NCBI GenBank assembly: GCA_900095095.1
Contig: FMBT01000345.1
Span: 186,001 to 250,000 of the forward strand
Source of the DNA: Fragilariopsis cylindrus CCMP1102
Taxonomy: Eukaryota > Bacillariophyta > Bacillariophyceae > Bacillariales > Bacillariaceae
Reading direction: 5' to 3'
Length of the DNA stretch: 64,000 nucleotides
Part shown: positions 32,913 to 43,621 of the stretch, piece by piece
Numbering within the stretch: position 1 is the first letter of the stretch
How the letters are laid out: each line of letters starts with the position of its first letter
The notes under the pieces: generated by a model
What the model saw: the letters and a program-made list of their open reading frames with translations, nothing else
What the model was told of the DNA's origin: nothing
Databases searched by the model: none
Translations under genes and position numbers: made by a program

Positions 32913-33998
32913 ATAAATAGTATATAAATGTGATATGATATGATATAAGCTACAGCTATATATATTACACTACTACTTATTCATGTCGGACACGGACGGA
33001 CACGCATCCTTTCCACCTTTCGCTCGTTTGTGGGTTTGTTGCGTGTCCGTCCGTTCCATCATGATTTACATTACATTCAACATAATAAATAACAAATAAA
33101 TATTGAAAAATTGTCACACGTACATAATGAATTAAATACTAATAAATATATATGTTATTCTTGAACCAATACAAATCTACTATCGCCTAGTACTGTACTA
33201 GTCTACTGTCGTACTAGTCTACTAGTCTACTGTCCTATGTATACTATTCTATTTCACTGTTAGTTACGTCTTGATGTTGACTGTTTTAATGCATGTCGTC
33301 ACGTATTAGCAAACTAACTGCCAGTACATTACTTTCTAAGATCACCGCGATGGGAAACGACAAGCATGTCTAAGCAGCTAGTAAACATTGTAATAGGATT
33401 CCATGCATCTCAGATGACGGCGGATCGGCTAACTTACTAAAAATCCGAATACTTTTATTAGCATTGTTGTACGTACGTAATACTGTAGTCACATCAGCCA
33501 TCACCTTCCGAAAAGAACAACGAGTAGCATGGCATGGCATGGCATGCCGATGCATGCATGCATGCTACTGGGTGGTACGCACTGTATGAAACGCTAAATG
33601 ATATCACGCTAGTAGTAGTGTCAGAAAATAAAAGAATACTACTGTCGTAGAGTAAACGAGATACCTACCTACGCACGAGAGAATTAGTTATAACTAACTA
33701 ACAGTATAAAAAATTGATAACAGGTGTGATTATACAGTAAAACTTTTTTATTTAAAATTTTAACCACTTATATTTATTTTTCAGTAAACTAACTACACAC
33801 AATAAGTATATATCATATCATATCATATCATATCGAATCAGAGTATGCATGGTATGAACCATAAATACCTTGGACGGACACGATGATACAAAACCAATCC
33901 GCCATTATTATTCGCTTCTTCTTCTTCTTATTGGTCGTGCCAAATCATATCATTACTTTTAAAACAACGATGAGCATGCATGTATCATTTTTTCAAAT
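32913..33998. other. intergenic between convergent genes
   Basis: Lies between the 3' ends of the translocator and the disulfide isomerase. It contains GGCAT/GCATGCAT runs near 33530-33562 and a CATAT pentanucleotide run near 33808-33835. No gene is supported. Confidence 0.5.
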
Positions 33999-35090
33999 TT
34001 ATAATTCACCCTCATATCCTTTGACATCATCATCGTCGTCATCGTCATCGTCGTCATCATCGTCATCATCATCGTCATCATCTTCAGCAGTTGGATCAGC
34101 AATACCACGACTTTTTAATACTTGACTTAAGTATTTGTATTTATTATCAACTTTAATTGATTCTAATTTTTTATTATGTTCCGTAGTTAATTCTTCATAT
34201 TGTTTTTGAATAGCTCCAACTGCCTTTTCAAAGCTTTTTTCTTCTACTGATACACTATCACTAATATATTGCATAGTTTCTGTTAATTTTGTATCAGACA
34301 TACTTACTACCGATTCAATATCTTTTTTTTCTTCAGGACTACAGACCTCCACATGATTAATATTACAGACCGGTTTGGTCACATATTCTTTGGCAAAGAT
34401 GGACATGGATTCATAATCACGTCCACCTTCATAATTTTCAGCACCAGAGGCATCACCCCACATAACAGTTGGAAAACCCTGTTCGTTGTTAGAATAGAAT
34501 AGGGACAAAGAAAGGAATGCATAAGAAGTGAGTTAAAGTGTAGGAGCACAGTAGTACCGGGACATTTTAGAAAATCTAGTAGAGTCACAAATAAGTACAT
34601 AAATAAAGACCCCCTCCCCAAATCCGATTTGCCATCACAAAACGACAACATCAACACAAGCAACGTGATATTCATTTTATGCGAGACACATAGACGCAAT
34701 AGACAATTGTGCTGGAGAAAGAGGGAAGGTACAGACGGCATAGCAAATACAAAGTCACGACGACAGACTTGACTGCCAATTTTTTTAAAAAGTTTACGTG
34801 TCACATACCTCCACATTAAATTTTTCACATAATTCATCACCCGTATCCGAGGTACAATCGACTTCCGCCACTAAGGCCACATCATGATCTTTATATTCTG
34901 TCATTAATTTTTCCCAATCTGGACCCATTGCTTTACAATGACCACACCAGGGTGCAAAAAATTTAATAAAGACAGTTTTACCCGCAGTCATTTCCTCAAA
35001 ATTTTTCGTGGTTAATTCTAATCCGGTGGTGGTACTACACGCAAGAGCAGCGGTAGCAATAATAAGGGATGCATTGTTGAATTTCATCAT
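33999..35090 (-). CDS. single-thioredoxin-domain protein disulfide isomerase
   Basis: Two exons: 35090-34809 and 34478-33999, separated by a 330-base intron (GTATGT donor, GAACAG acceptor, phase 0); the product has 253 residues. A signal peptide (about 1-23) is followed by a thioredoxin domain with the active site WCGHC at 48-52 and the family signature FFAPWCGHCKAMGPDWEKL. The splice joins FNVE to GFPTVMW, restoring the conserved beta-strand with the cis-Pro. A helical, charged C-terminal region (KSFEKAVGAIQKQYEEL) follows, resembling the extension of PDI-D-type proteins. A run of about 18 Asp, encoded by GAT/GAC repeats, precedes the end GYEGEL, which could be a variant ER-retention tail. 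It would catalyse disulfide formation and isomerisation in the ER lumen. Confidence 0.9.
34479..34808 (-). other. intron in the disulfide isomerase gene
   Basis: 330-base GT-AG intron, phase 0. Without it, the exon 1 frame stops three codons past the donor and the thioredoxin fold would be cut in half. Confidence 0.88.
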
Positions 35091-36063
35091 TGTTTTGCTT
35101 TGTTTGTGTTGGTATTAATTTACAATAGTATTGTGGTAATGTTGATTATTATTTATTTATTTATGTCGTTTATAATAATAATATATCTTATATATGAAAT
35201 AAGTGTCTTTTTTGTCGACGATGGGCTCAAAAACGAGATTCGATGTCGATTGATTCACATTGGCTTCTTGTGTGCGTAGTTTTTTCGCACTTCTTTCAGC
35301 ATTTTTACGCCACGTGCTGATTTCTTTGGGGGATGAAAAGAAGTCTGCTATTGTAAGTGTGCCAGACACGTTTATGCTACCTACGCGCGACATACGTGAA
35401 TCATTAAACAAATCATTAAGCAATCTTTAAGAAGTAGTTTTTCCTGCCTGGCCCAGCGACCATGCAATTATTCTTCAACATCCATTCATGATTGAAAATA
35501 TATCGTGGATAAATTACACGCGAAACAAGTATAACAAGAATTGAAATGGAAAATTATTTTCCATCGATACATAAAAAATGGGTAAGGTGTCGGATATTAG
35601 ATCTTAATACGGTTATAGAAACCGAAAATTAGTGGGGTTTAATCTTGTCCAGGGGGGGAATTTCCAGTTTTACATGATAACCAAAGATATAGATGATACA
35701 AAATGTGAAGCTAAAATGTAATATCTATAATATTAATGTGCACATTTAAAGGAATCAAATTGAATCCACAGGACATTTGATATGTAAACATTGATGCTTA
35801 CTATGGAATAGGTGTTGATGCAAACCATGTAAGATATTTGGTACTAGAATTGTGGGAGAACAAAAAAGGATGAGCACTACCCAAAGGAGATAAAACTCAA
35901 AGTTCAAACAGTTATTTTAGAAACATTTCATCGAACTGCATATATAATATGGACGTAAACTTATTAGAAATTTACAGTAAAAGATATATTATACAGTAAC
36001 TCATTTGACATTCTATTACATTTTTATTATTACTATATATTTAAACAATGTTTCTTTCTTTCT
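35091..36063. other. intergenic with one arm of an inverted repeat
   Basis: Includes an 88-codon minus-strand frame (35157-35423) with an ordinary protein-like composition (ADFFSSPKEISTWRKNAERS) but no recognised domain; it may be a gene remnant. From 35909 to 36032 lies an arm that is repeated in inverse orientation at 38298-38424. Confidence 0.5.
35909..36032 (+). repeat. inverted repeat arm, left
   Basis: About 124 bases, from CAGTTATTTTAGAAACATTT to TTTTTATTATTA, match 38298-38424 on the opposite strand with only scattered differences. The arm ends about 30 bases from the stop of the amino-acid permease gene, so it probably lies in its 3' untranslated region. Confidence 0.8.
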
Positions 36064-37497
36064 TTAACATTGGAAGGGTATACCGGAAATACCAATATCA
36101 TGAACAATAGCTTGCATTGCACCATACGTACCAAAAATTACAAATAATGGTGTACAGATACAAATGAAAATTATACTAATAGATGAATTGAATATACCAA
36201 TTGATTTGAATGTATCTTTCCAGGACAATTCTTCTTCTTCTTTTTCGTCTTGATTTTGGTTTTGTTTTTTACTTGTCAATAGATAATACAATGATGGCCA
36301 CATAAATGCAATAGGTGCACCCAATAATGCACCCAATAATCCTTGTACGTCACTAAAGAATGGAATAAGATTACCAACTGCCCATGCAAATGCCAGGTAG
36401 GTGGATGTAATTAATAACCAATGCAATTTTCCTTTTGTGGATGATGAGTTATGTGTAGATGGGAAGATGTTGTTATGCAACCATGCGTGGAAGGGTTGTA
36501 TAGCAATAACATAAGAAACAACTAAATGGAAAACAACCAATACACCTATTGTTGTTTTTGCTGCACTTGGACCATCAACAACGTTCGGTAGAAAATCTGT
36601 AACATTTTCACCTTCCACTCCATAGGAAATAGTAACAACCGCGGTATAAACAAATCCCATTATTAGATAAGATAAACTGGTTGTTTTTGAAAATTGTTCT
36701 GGATTTTTCATTTCACTCATTAATTCCATAAATATTGATTGACCTTGAAATGCAAATACAATAGATGAAAGATTTTCCATGAATGTAAAAATACTCGTTC
36801 CAGGCTTGACACCAATGATTGTATTATCACCAAACGACGTAGTTGTCGTCGTCCCGCCGTCATTACTACTTTTTAAACTTTCAATAAGTGTAACGATGAT
36901 AATAATAATCGAAATGATGATTGCCAACGTTGATGGTAAAGATAGATACCTGGAGATCGTATGGAAGTCTCGAGATTGTGCTGGGATAACAATAAGTAAT
37001 GCAGCAATAATTGATCTGTTGAGTCTACATGAAAACCAACCTTCTGCGTATACGTTTTCAATAGCATTAGCTGTTGCAACTATAAAGTATACAGCAAGAC
37101 ATCCCCAATTGAGTAACATAGCCGCTTTAGTAAATGATCCAAATCTAGGTCCAACAAGTGTATGTCCAGCATCCGCAAAAGATGTCAGTTCTGGATATGC
37201 ACATTTTACAACCTTCAATTGATGTCCACTATAGGCAGCAAATAATGCAAATAATGGTAATGCAATCATTGTCATTGTCCATCCAAGAGTGATAGCCACG
37301 AAAGGTAGTCCTAATACACCCGCTCCCATAACTTCACTCAACAGAAGAAGACTCGTTCCGTACCATGGCGTTCTAGCACTACCTATTTCTCCTTCACTTT
37401 TACCAAGTGATGTCATGGATGCAGTATCATCGTCGTTTTTGGTGCCGCCGGAAGGAATTTCTCTTGTCGACGTTGATGGAATACTAATTTGCGACAT
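36064..37497 (-). CDS. amino acid/auxin permease family transporter (AAAP)
   Basis: Intact 477-residue frame with a 40-residue hydrophilic N-terminus and about 11 hydrophobic segments. The first helix region has TSLLLLSEVMGAGVLGLPF, the unwound-helix motif of the APC superfamily AAAP branch, followed by LGWTMTMIALPLFALFAAYSG. Later segments include FAFQGQSIFMELMSEMKNP and VLVVFHLVVSYVIAIQPFHAW, also typical of AAAP members related to AVT/SLC36-38 transporters. Such proteins carry neutral or cationic amino acids across the plasma or vacuolar membrane, coupled to protons. Substrate and membrane cannot be read from the sequence. The gene is flanked on both sides by an inverted repeat. Confidence 0.88.
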   Translation of the reverse strand: MSQISIPSTSTREIPSGGTKNDDDTASMTSLGKSEGEIGSARTPWYGTSLLLLSEVMGAGVLGLPFVAITLGWTMTMIALPLFALFAAYSGHQLKVVKCAYPELTSFADAGHTLVGPRFGSFTKAAMLLNWGCLAVYFIVATANAIENVYAEGWFSCRLNRSIIAALLIVIPAQSRDFHTISRYLSLPSTLAIIISIIIIIVTLIESLKSSNDGGTTTTTSFGDNTIIGVKPGTSIFTFMENLSSIVFAFQGQSIFMELMSEMKNPEQFSKTTSLSYLIMGFVYTAVVTISYGVEGENVTDFLPNVVDGPSAAKTTIGVLVVFHLVVSYVIAIQPFHAWLHNNIFPSTHNSSSTKGKLHWLLITSTYLAFAWAVGNLIPFFSDVQGLLGALLGAPIAFMWPSLYYLLTSKKQNQNQDEKEEEELSWKDTFKSIGIFNSSISIIFICICTPLFVIFGTYGAMQAIVHDIGISGIPFQC

Positions 37498-38752
37498 GAT
37501 TTTTGTATTGTGTTTTTGAAAATTCTTTTTCTGTGTTTTGTTGTTTTGGATCTATTTTAGTAGTTGTTTCGTCGATATAGATTTTGTGTCCTTATACGTC
37601 TCTTTGTTGTAGTTGATGTTGATATTGCTGTTGCTGTTGTTTTAAATTTATGATAAGTGTTTCAACTATATTTAACCTTGATTTTTTTTAAATGATAATA
37701 ACATTTGACCGTAAGTCAGTAAGATTCAGTCGAACGCTGTGCATTATTCAAAAAACGTACTGTATTGCGTTGTCTCGTTAATAATTTTACATTTTACGTT
37801 TTTACGGACGATCGATCAAAAAGCGACATTTCCTCGCTTTTCGCGCTATGACACAATACGTAATGCATTTTTGTTAAAACTCGCATTGTTTACACGCGCA
37901 CGCCACGAGAACTGCTGAAGACAGAATGCAACCGCGGTGAATGAACCAAGCAACTAGGTTCACTGCTATTGATATTCATATATGTGGTATATGAAGCAAC
38001 TACTACTTGGAGTACAGTATGTTAAATGCTTGCTTAAAACTAGGCAAGTAGTCGGGGGAGCACTTGGTGTAACAGGTGGTTTATGTACTCACTATGGATC
38101 CCTCTAAATTTTGAATATAGCGATTGTGTTTTGACTCTTGACAGGGCCATATAAATCCAGTTATCTGTATAGTCAAATGTCAAAGCTCCTTCCCTTCAAT
38201 TTATTATACTCATAGGAAAATGTGTCACCACTATCCTTATGTTTGTTCTGGATGTTATTGCTGACTCAAATATAGGTGTTGGTACATGTGATTTTGCTAA
38301 TAATAAAAATGTAATAGAATGTAAAATGAGTTCACTGTATAATATATCTTTTACTGTAAATTTCTAACTAGTTTACGTCCATATTCTATATATGCAGTTC
38401 GACGAAATGTTTCTACAATAACAGCTACTTCTATTGTATATATTAGGTACAGCGCGACGATACAAAAGTGATACATAAGTCCCAAATTTTAGAGAGAGAT
38501 GAGACGAGACGAGACGAGACATGCAGACTACACAAATAGAAATAGGACGAGAGAGAGAGAGAGAGAGAGACGTATGATGTGCTGTACCGCTATATATAAA
38601 TTGCCGCCCTGTTTTATAGTTTAAAAATACCGCATCGCACCTGTCGTACACTATGCATTAGCTAGCTACCCGTACAATTTTGCAGAATAGTTTTTGTATA
38701 GTATTAATACTACAATACTGTAATGCTTTTCGTCTAACATTTTCGCTCCATA
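37498..38752. other. intergenic with second arm of the inverted repeat
   Basis: Holds the permease promoter side, a repeat arm at 38298-38424, and GAGACGAGAC and GA microsatellites at about 38500-38570. The minus-strand frame at 38373-38651 runs through these microsatellites and is not a gene. Confidence 0.5.
38298..38424 (-). repeat. inverted repeat arm, right
   Basis: Inverse copy of 35909-36032. The two arms face each other across about 2.27 kb that contains the whole permease gene. Similarity does not extend far beyond either arm. Confidence 0.8.
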
Positions 38753-39182
38753 CTTCCTCCGATGCACCCCTCAAATCAACCGCGCTATCATTTAAAAAAT
38801 TAACATGCTAGCTAAAGCGCGATAAATCAACCACCTTTTTAAGGTGGGTCAATGCTTGGAAAATAAAATAAAGGTAGAACCTTATTGACTGATGTTGATA
38901 TATGAAATCTGTGTAGAATAATGGTTTAGATGGAAGAAATAAATATAGATCCTTATTGGATTTTGATATATGAATTCTGTGTAGAAGAATAGTTTAGATG
39001 GAGTCTTCACAAATTTTGAAAGATATATTGTTTATTGATAGAGTTGCTTGCACACAGTTGAAATGATGAATAGTTTTACTACAGTAGTACTTGCTAGTTA
39101 TTTTTTGGGCATTATTTAGTTTGTTTTCGAGTGATAGTGTGTTACTAACGTGTTGATTTTAGGGGTCGTGCACGGAGGAAAG
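38753..39182. mobile_element. TA-flanked TIR element, 430 bp, complete
   Basis: Left end CTTCCTCCGATGCACCCCT and right end the inverse of CTTTCCTCCGTGCACGACCC. TA is present directly outside both ends (38751-38752 and 39183-39184), as expected for a Tc1/mariner-type target site. The interior contains a direct repeat of a block with TTATTGGATTTTGATATATG-like sequence near 38880 and 38950. No transposase. The interior differs from the copies at 12483, 55365 and 60097. Confidence 0.75.
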
Positions 39183-39558
39183 TATAGTAACTGTTATTCG
39201 TTTCTATCCAAACAAATAATAATAAAAGTAAGAAAGAGGAGGCCCTTTTTGTTCGCCACTCGTGGATCGTTTTTTAAATATATTATTATTTGATTATATT
39301 TGCGACTAAGCGACGACCACTCATTTTTTTAGTGCGTCGTGTCGCCAATATAATGAAAAGATAAGACAAACCAACAAATTTCAAAAAAAAAATCAAATCC
39401 AGTAAGAATGTTGCATTACTATTTATTTGGTGACAGTCAGGATTGATTGATTTTAGATTTTACAAAAAAAAGCTGAAGATCGGCCTTCACTCACTCATCC
39501 CGTCATTTTATTCGCCTTGCTTTGTCAAAGAGTCGTACATAGTACCACCACCTAAGTC
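39183..39558. other. upstream region of the methyltransferase gene
   Basis: AT-rich sequence with no gene or repeat recognised. Confidence 0.5.
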
Positions 39559-42108
39559 ATGTCTTCATCACCTCAACAGTCGTCGTCGGCAGCGGCCACT
39601 ACTGCCGATAATAATAATAATAATACCAACATTGATGCAAATACAAATAATTTTAGTATTATACGTGGACGTATAATAAGAAAACGTAAATATCATGATC
39701 ATATTAGTTTTGCAATTCGATCATTAGAATCATCCAGCAACTCGAGCTCATCATCGACAACTCCGTTGCCATCACCACCAATATTGATCATGATACCAAG
39801 AAATGATCCAATATCCTTTTCATTAGATGGAATCTTTATTGGCACAATTATCGAAGCAAAAGTTGAAAGAGAAATAGATGAAACAGTAGTAGAAACAGAA
39901 GCAACAGCAGTAGTCGAAGCGGTGACAACAACCACAACAACAGAGAAAGAGAATAGTAATAAAAGCAATAATAATAAGAATAATCATCAATTAGCAAAAT
40001 CATTTAAAATTATTGGTTGTTCACCGGATCCAAATGCCATACAAGTCTGTTTAAATTTAGTATTTGGTGTTATGGGCGACGAAAATGAAAACAAGCCGAA
40101 GAAGAAATTACTACCTGCATCAATATTTTCCTATTATGATGATGGCGGCAATAACAATAATGACAAGTCAGCGTGTATGATTCCATTATTTCTTGATGAT
40201 AATGATTTACAAGTTATTCTCAAAATATTAAAATTAAATTCCAAAGATCCAATACTACGAAAAAGTTTTATATCCAGATTATCACGTGCCTTAAAAGGAG
40301 ATGATAAAGAGTTTACTTTAGTTGTGGAAAATAATGATTCGTCTTCTGGTGACGCAAAAACAAAAAATGATGGACCACGGAAACGATTAACACATGTCAA
40401 ACATCGTCAAAAACTGGTATTACAAAAAATGGAAGTATCCCAATCACCATTAGAACATGTACTAGTACGTACAATAACGGTCGACGGAGAAGAAGATGAT
40501 GAGGATGATGATGACAACATTGATCATGGTAACGATGAGGAGAAGGAACCAACATCGAAATCGAAAGTATCTTCTTCTTCTGAACCATCATCTATATTAC
40601 CAAATATACCAAAAGTAGTTGGTCCAGATAATCCAAATAATGGTAATGGTAATACTATGAATATGATGTCCATCCGTCATCCAAGAACAAGGATCGAGTA
40701 TTTAATGGATAAAAAATATCCACAAATACAATGGTTATTACAACGAATGTCTCCCATTATTGATACTATTAGAAATGAACAAAGAAGGAAGAACAAAAAT
40801 AAAAATATTGGTAAAGAAGATAAGGAGGAAGAACAATCTTATTATATTAATGTCTTAGATGTGGGTGGTGGACGTGGTGATATTGCCGTGGCTATAGCAC
40901 AAGAATTCCACGACGTTAAAGTAACAGTAGTGGATATGAATGAATCCTCATTACAAGCTGGGAAAGACTATTATGAGGAATCAATGAAAAGAAATAATTG
41001 TGATAATAATACTACTGACACTGTGAATGATAATGATAATAATACTGATACTGCTCGTGCTCATTTTATCTGTGATGATTTTACTCATTTTGCAAAAGAT
41101 GCCTTCAATAATAATAGGAACACCAGCAACAATATGAGCAATAGCAATAGCAATAGGAGCAGCAAAGCTACTACTTTTGATATTGTAATTGCATGGCATG
41201 CCTGTGGTGATTTATCGGATTATGCATTAGAATATTCCATACGAAGTAATAGTGTCAAAGCATTTTTGATTAATCCCTGTTGTTATACCAAACGATACAT
41301 CCAAACATTTACACCCAAATATATATCACAATATTCTAACTATTGTTGTTCTCCTGTGGTGGTTGACAATGTTGATAATAGTGTCAATCATGATGTCAAT
41401 ACTGCCAATAATGCCAATGAGGTCAATGAGGTCAATGCCAATAATAGTAAAGAATCAGCACCTGAGGCGACGACGACGACAGCCACCACCATCGCAACCA
41501 TCGCAACCAACACAACCAACACGACTACTCCTACGACTCCCATCGACAATGTAGGTATGACTAAAAATAAAAATACAAATACAAATACAACTATTATGAC
41601 CACGAATGAATTCAAGACCAAAAACAATTACAACAAGAATGGTAGTAATAGTAATGGTAATAGCTATAGAAATAGCAAGAACAATAATCAACAAGACAAT
41701 AATCAACAAGACAAGTATCAACAAGACAAGTATCAACAACAAGACAAGAATCAACAACAACAACAACAAGTAAATAGTAATAATAATGATATAAAAATAA
41801 TACAAAAATTAGCGGAAATTAATGAACGTCCAGAATATACATCACGTGCCATGAGACTTATTAATACAATGCGTATAAAATCATTATTAGTATTACAAAA
41901 TGAATTAAATTTAAATTCAAAACCTTCTACAACAACAACAACGGCAACAATGATACCAACGGCAACGGCAACGGCAACACCCACAGCTACAGGCACATCA
42001 TCATCATCATCATCATCGTTATTATTTGATATTACATTAGAAGAATATAACATAAAGTATTCATCAAAAAATCTTGTTTTAGTTGGTATTAATAATAATG
42101 TATGTTAG
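39559..42108 (+). CDS. SAM-dependent methyltransferase, Methyltransf_32/GSTCD-like
   Basis: Intact 849-residue frame. The N-terminal 370 residues contain stretches of ordered sequence (GRIIRKRKYHDHISFAIRSL) between Ser/Asn linkers. RIEYLMDKKYPQIQWLLQRM leads into a Rossmann-type domain with motif I, VLDVGGGRGDIAVAIA (about residue 432), then VTVVDMNESSLQAG, IVIAWHACGDLSDYAL (about 543) and INPCCYTKR (about 572). The HACGxLxD plus PCCY pair is typical of the GSTCD/METTL25-related methyltransferase group. A low-complexity Asn/Thr/Gln insertion of about 160 residues precedes the final ERPEYTSRAMRLINTMR block and LVLVGI strand. Substrate unknown; tRNA or rRNA is a reasonable guess by family. GAT/AAT/CAA microsatellites make up the linkers. 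Confidence 0.72.
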   Translation: MSSSPQQSSSAAATTADNNNNNTNIDANTNNFSIIRGRIIRKRKYHDHISFAIRSLESSSNSSSSSTTPLPSPPILIMIPRNDPISFSLDGIFIGTIIEAKVEREIDETVVETEATAVVEAVTTTTTTEKENSNKSNNNKNNHQLAKSFKIIGCSPDPNAIQVCLNLVFGVMGDENENKPKKKLLPASIFSYYDDGGNNNNDKSACMIPLFLDDNDLQVILKILKLNSKDPILRKSFISRLSRALKGDDKEFTLVVENNDSSSGDAKTKNDGPRKRLTHVKHRQKLVLQKMEVSQSPLEHVLVRTITVDGEEDDEDDDDNIDHGNDEEKEPTSKSKVSSSSEPSSILPNIPKVVGPDNPNNGNGNTMNMMSIRHPRTRIEYLMDKKYPQIQWLLQRMSPIIDTIRNEQRRKNKNKNIGKEDKEEEQSYYINVLDVGGGRGDIAVAIAQEFHDVKVTVVDMNESSLQAGKDYYEESMKRNNCDNNTTDTVNDNDNNTDTARAHFICDDFTHFAKDAFNNNRNTSNNMSNSNSNRSSKATTFDIVIAWHACGDLSDYALEYSIRSNSVKAFLINPCCYTKRYIQTFTPKYISQYSNYCCSPVVVDNVDNSVNHDVNTANNANEVNEVNANNSKESAPEATTTTATTIATIATNTTNTTTPTTPIDNVGMTKNKNTNTNTTIMTTNEFKTKNNYNKNGSNSNGNSYRNSKNNNQQDNNQQDKYQQDKYQQQDKNQQQQQQVNSNNNDIKIIQKLAEINERPEYTSRAMRLINTMRIKSLLVLQNELNLNSKPSTTTTTATMIPTATATATPTATGTSSSSSSSLLFDITLEEYNIKYSSKNLVLVGINNNVC

Positions 42109-42123
42109 TTAATAAATAGTTAA

Positions 42124-43621
42124 TTAATAATGTTGATACCACAAAACAAAACACACACAAAAAGATAGAAAGAGAAAAAAGAGAGATAGATCAATATGAT
42201 ATAAACCAGTATTCCCTCTACTGCTTCCGATCGGACTATTGGGAACGGATCCTACCCATAATGTTCCATCTTCCCTTCCAGTAAGATAATCATAAGGATC
42301 GATTGGATTTCCATTATGGGTAGGTTTTAGTTTATAGAATTCATCATATTCTTCTTGAGGCCGTGTCAACCCTAATTTGTACCGTAACTTTTCTAATGAA
42401 GGGATTTCTTTATCACCACGAATTACTGCATCACGGATTTCGATAGCATAAGGCTTATGATACTTATTCAGAATTCGAAGCTGTTTACATTCATTCCTGT
42501 GTTTGCGTTCTTTCCAATGTATAGTCTGACAAGTTTCGCTGCAATAACAATAAAAGCTACACCCTATGCATTGTTGGAGTGTTAATGTTTTAGTATCTGT
42601 TTTCGAACAAATAACACATTTTCGCCCTAAATGATGCTTCAATTTGTTGAGACCTAAATCGGAAAGTTTATTCCGCTTGGTGATTTTCCCCCAGTAGTCC
42701 ACCAATGCATCTGTTTTTTTTTTCCCGATTCGGTTCGTCCTTAAAGTAATAACACTCCGACATCAAACTCATCATACATGGAAAACTTCCACGAATTGCT
42801 CCTTCCAAAAACCAAGGAAGAGCCAAATGTATCTGCATACATTTTCCGTCTGGAGTATACATTGTCATTTTCCCCATACGGAACATGCAATGTATGCACC
42901 CATCTTCTGTGGCGCCTTCTTTTAGTAACTCATATTGTTCTCTTGCACTAATGTTATCAGTATCCTGCCCCGCCATTGCTTGAAAATACATGTCCGATTT
43001 CGGAAACTGATTCATTAGTGCTTCCGCCTTCTCTACCACTTCTACCGTTTCTTTTTCTTTAAGCCTTTTATTTACTTGTCTCTTAACATAATCAATTGTA
43101 GCATCAGGACTAACCACAAGATTGATGGCACGACCATCAGGAGCTACCACAGTAATCTCCATTGGTTGCAAATTAATTGTATCCCCGTGCCCAATATTAT
43201 TACTACGAAGAGTACTCTTTTCAGGCAAGGCTTTTCCTTTAAATGTTGGCCGCTGATCAACAAAAGGAATGGCAAGTTTTTCATTCACTTGCAACTTAAT
43301 ATCATCAATTGTATCCTCAGGACTGACAACAAGCTTGGTAGTACGACCATCGGGAGCTTTTACAGTAATTTCCATTGGCTGTAAATCAAGAATATCATCA
43401 TGCTTAATCCCACAGTCGTTCAGAGTCTTATTATCATCCTTTTCAAGTAATGGTTGTCTATTGAAATTCAATCTTTGATTTTTCTTCGGTATTCCAGTCT
43501 TCTCGAATATCTTTTCCTTGACATCATCTGCTGCTGCTGCCGTAACTTCCGCTGCCGCCGCTGTCTTGTTTTTAATGTTGCGTTTTTCTTGACGCAATTT
43601 TTGTTTTCGTCCCATAATCAA
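42124..43621 (-). CDS. tandem ubiquitin-like / MYND-finger protein with frame break
   Basis: Two frames overlap. The first (43621-42668) encodes a half ubiquitin-like unit (FNRQPLLEKDDNKTLNDCGI), one complete unit (MEITVKAPDGRTTKLVVSPE to GHGDTINLQP), and the first half of a third, then a segment HCMFRMGKMTMYTPDGK found with MYND fingers in diatoms. The second (continuing to 42124) holds the MYND zinc finger, CVIC, CIGC, CYCSETC, HRNEC. The frames meet at a run of ten A on the coding strand (plus-strand T at 42714-42723); with nine A the protein would read on as EKKTDALVDYWGKI. So either the assembly has one extra base, the allele is broken, or slippage expresses it. MYND fingers bind Pro-rich peptides; the protein may be a ubiquitin-linked adaptor (inference). 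Confidence 0.7.

Noticed and set aside
33999-34090. CRISPR-like or satellite repeat from the regular CATCATCGTC pattern
   Set aside because: It is a coding trinucleotide run for poly-Asp in the disulfide isomerase.
35157-35423. 88-codon minus-strand frame with protein-like composition
   Set aside because: Could be a gene remnant, but there is no recognised motif, no upstream acceptor with a plausible partner exon and no second line of evidence.
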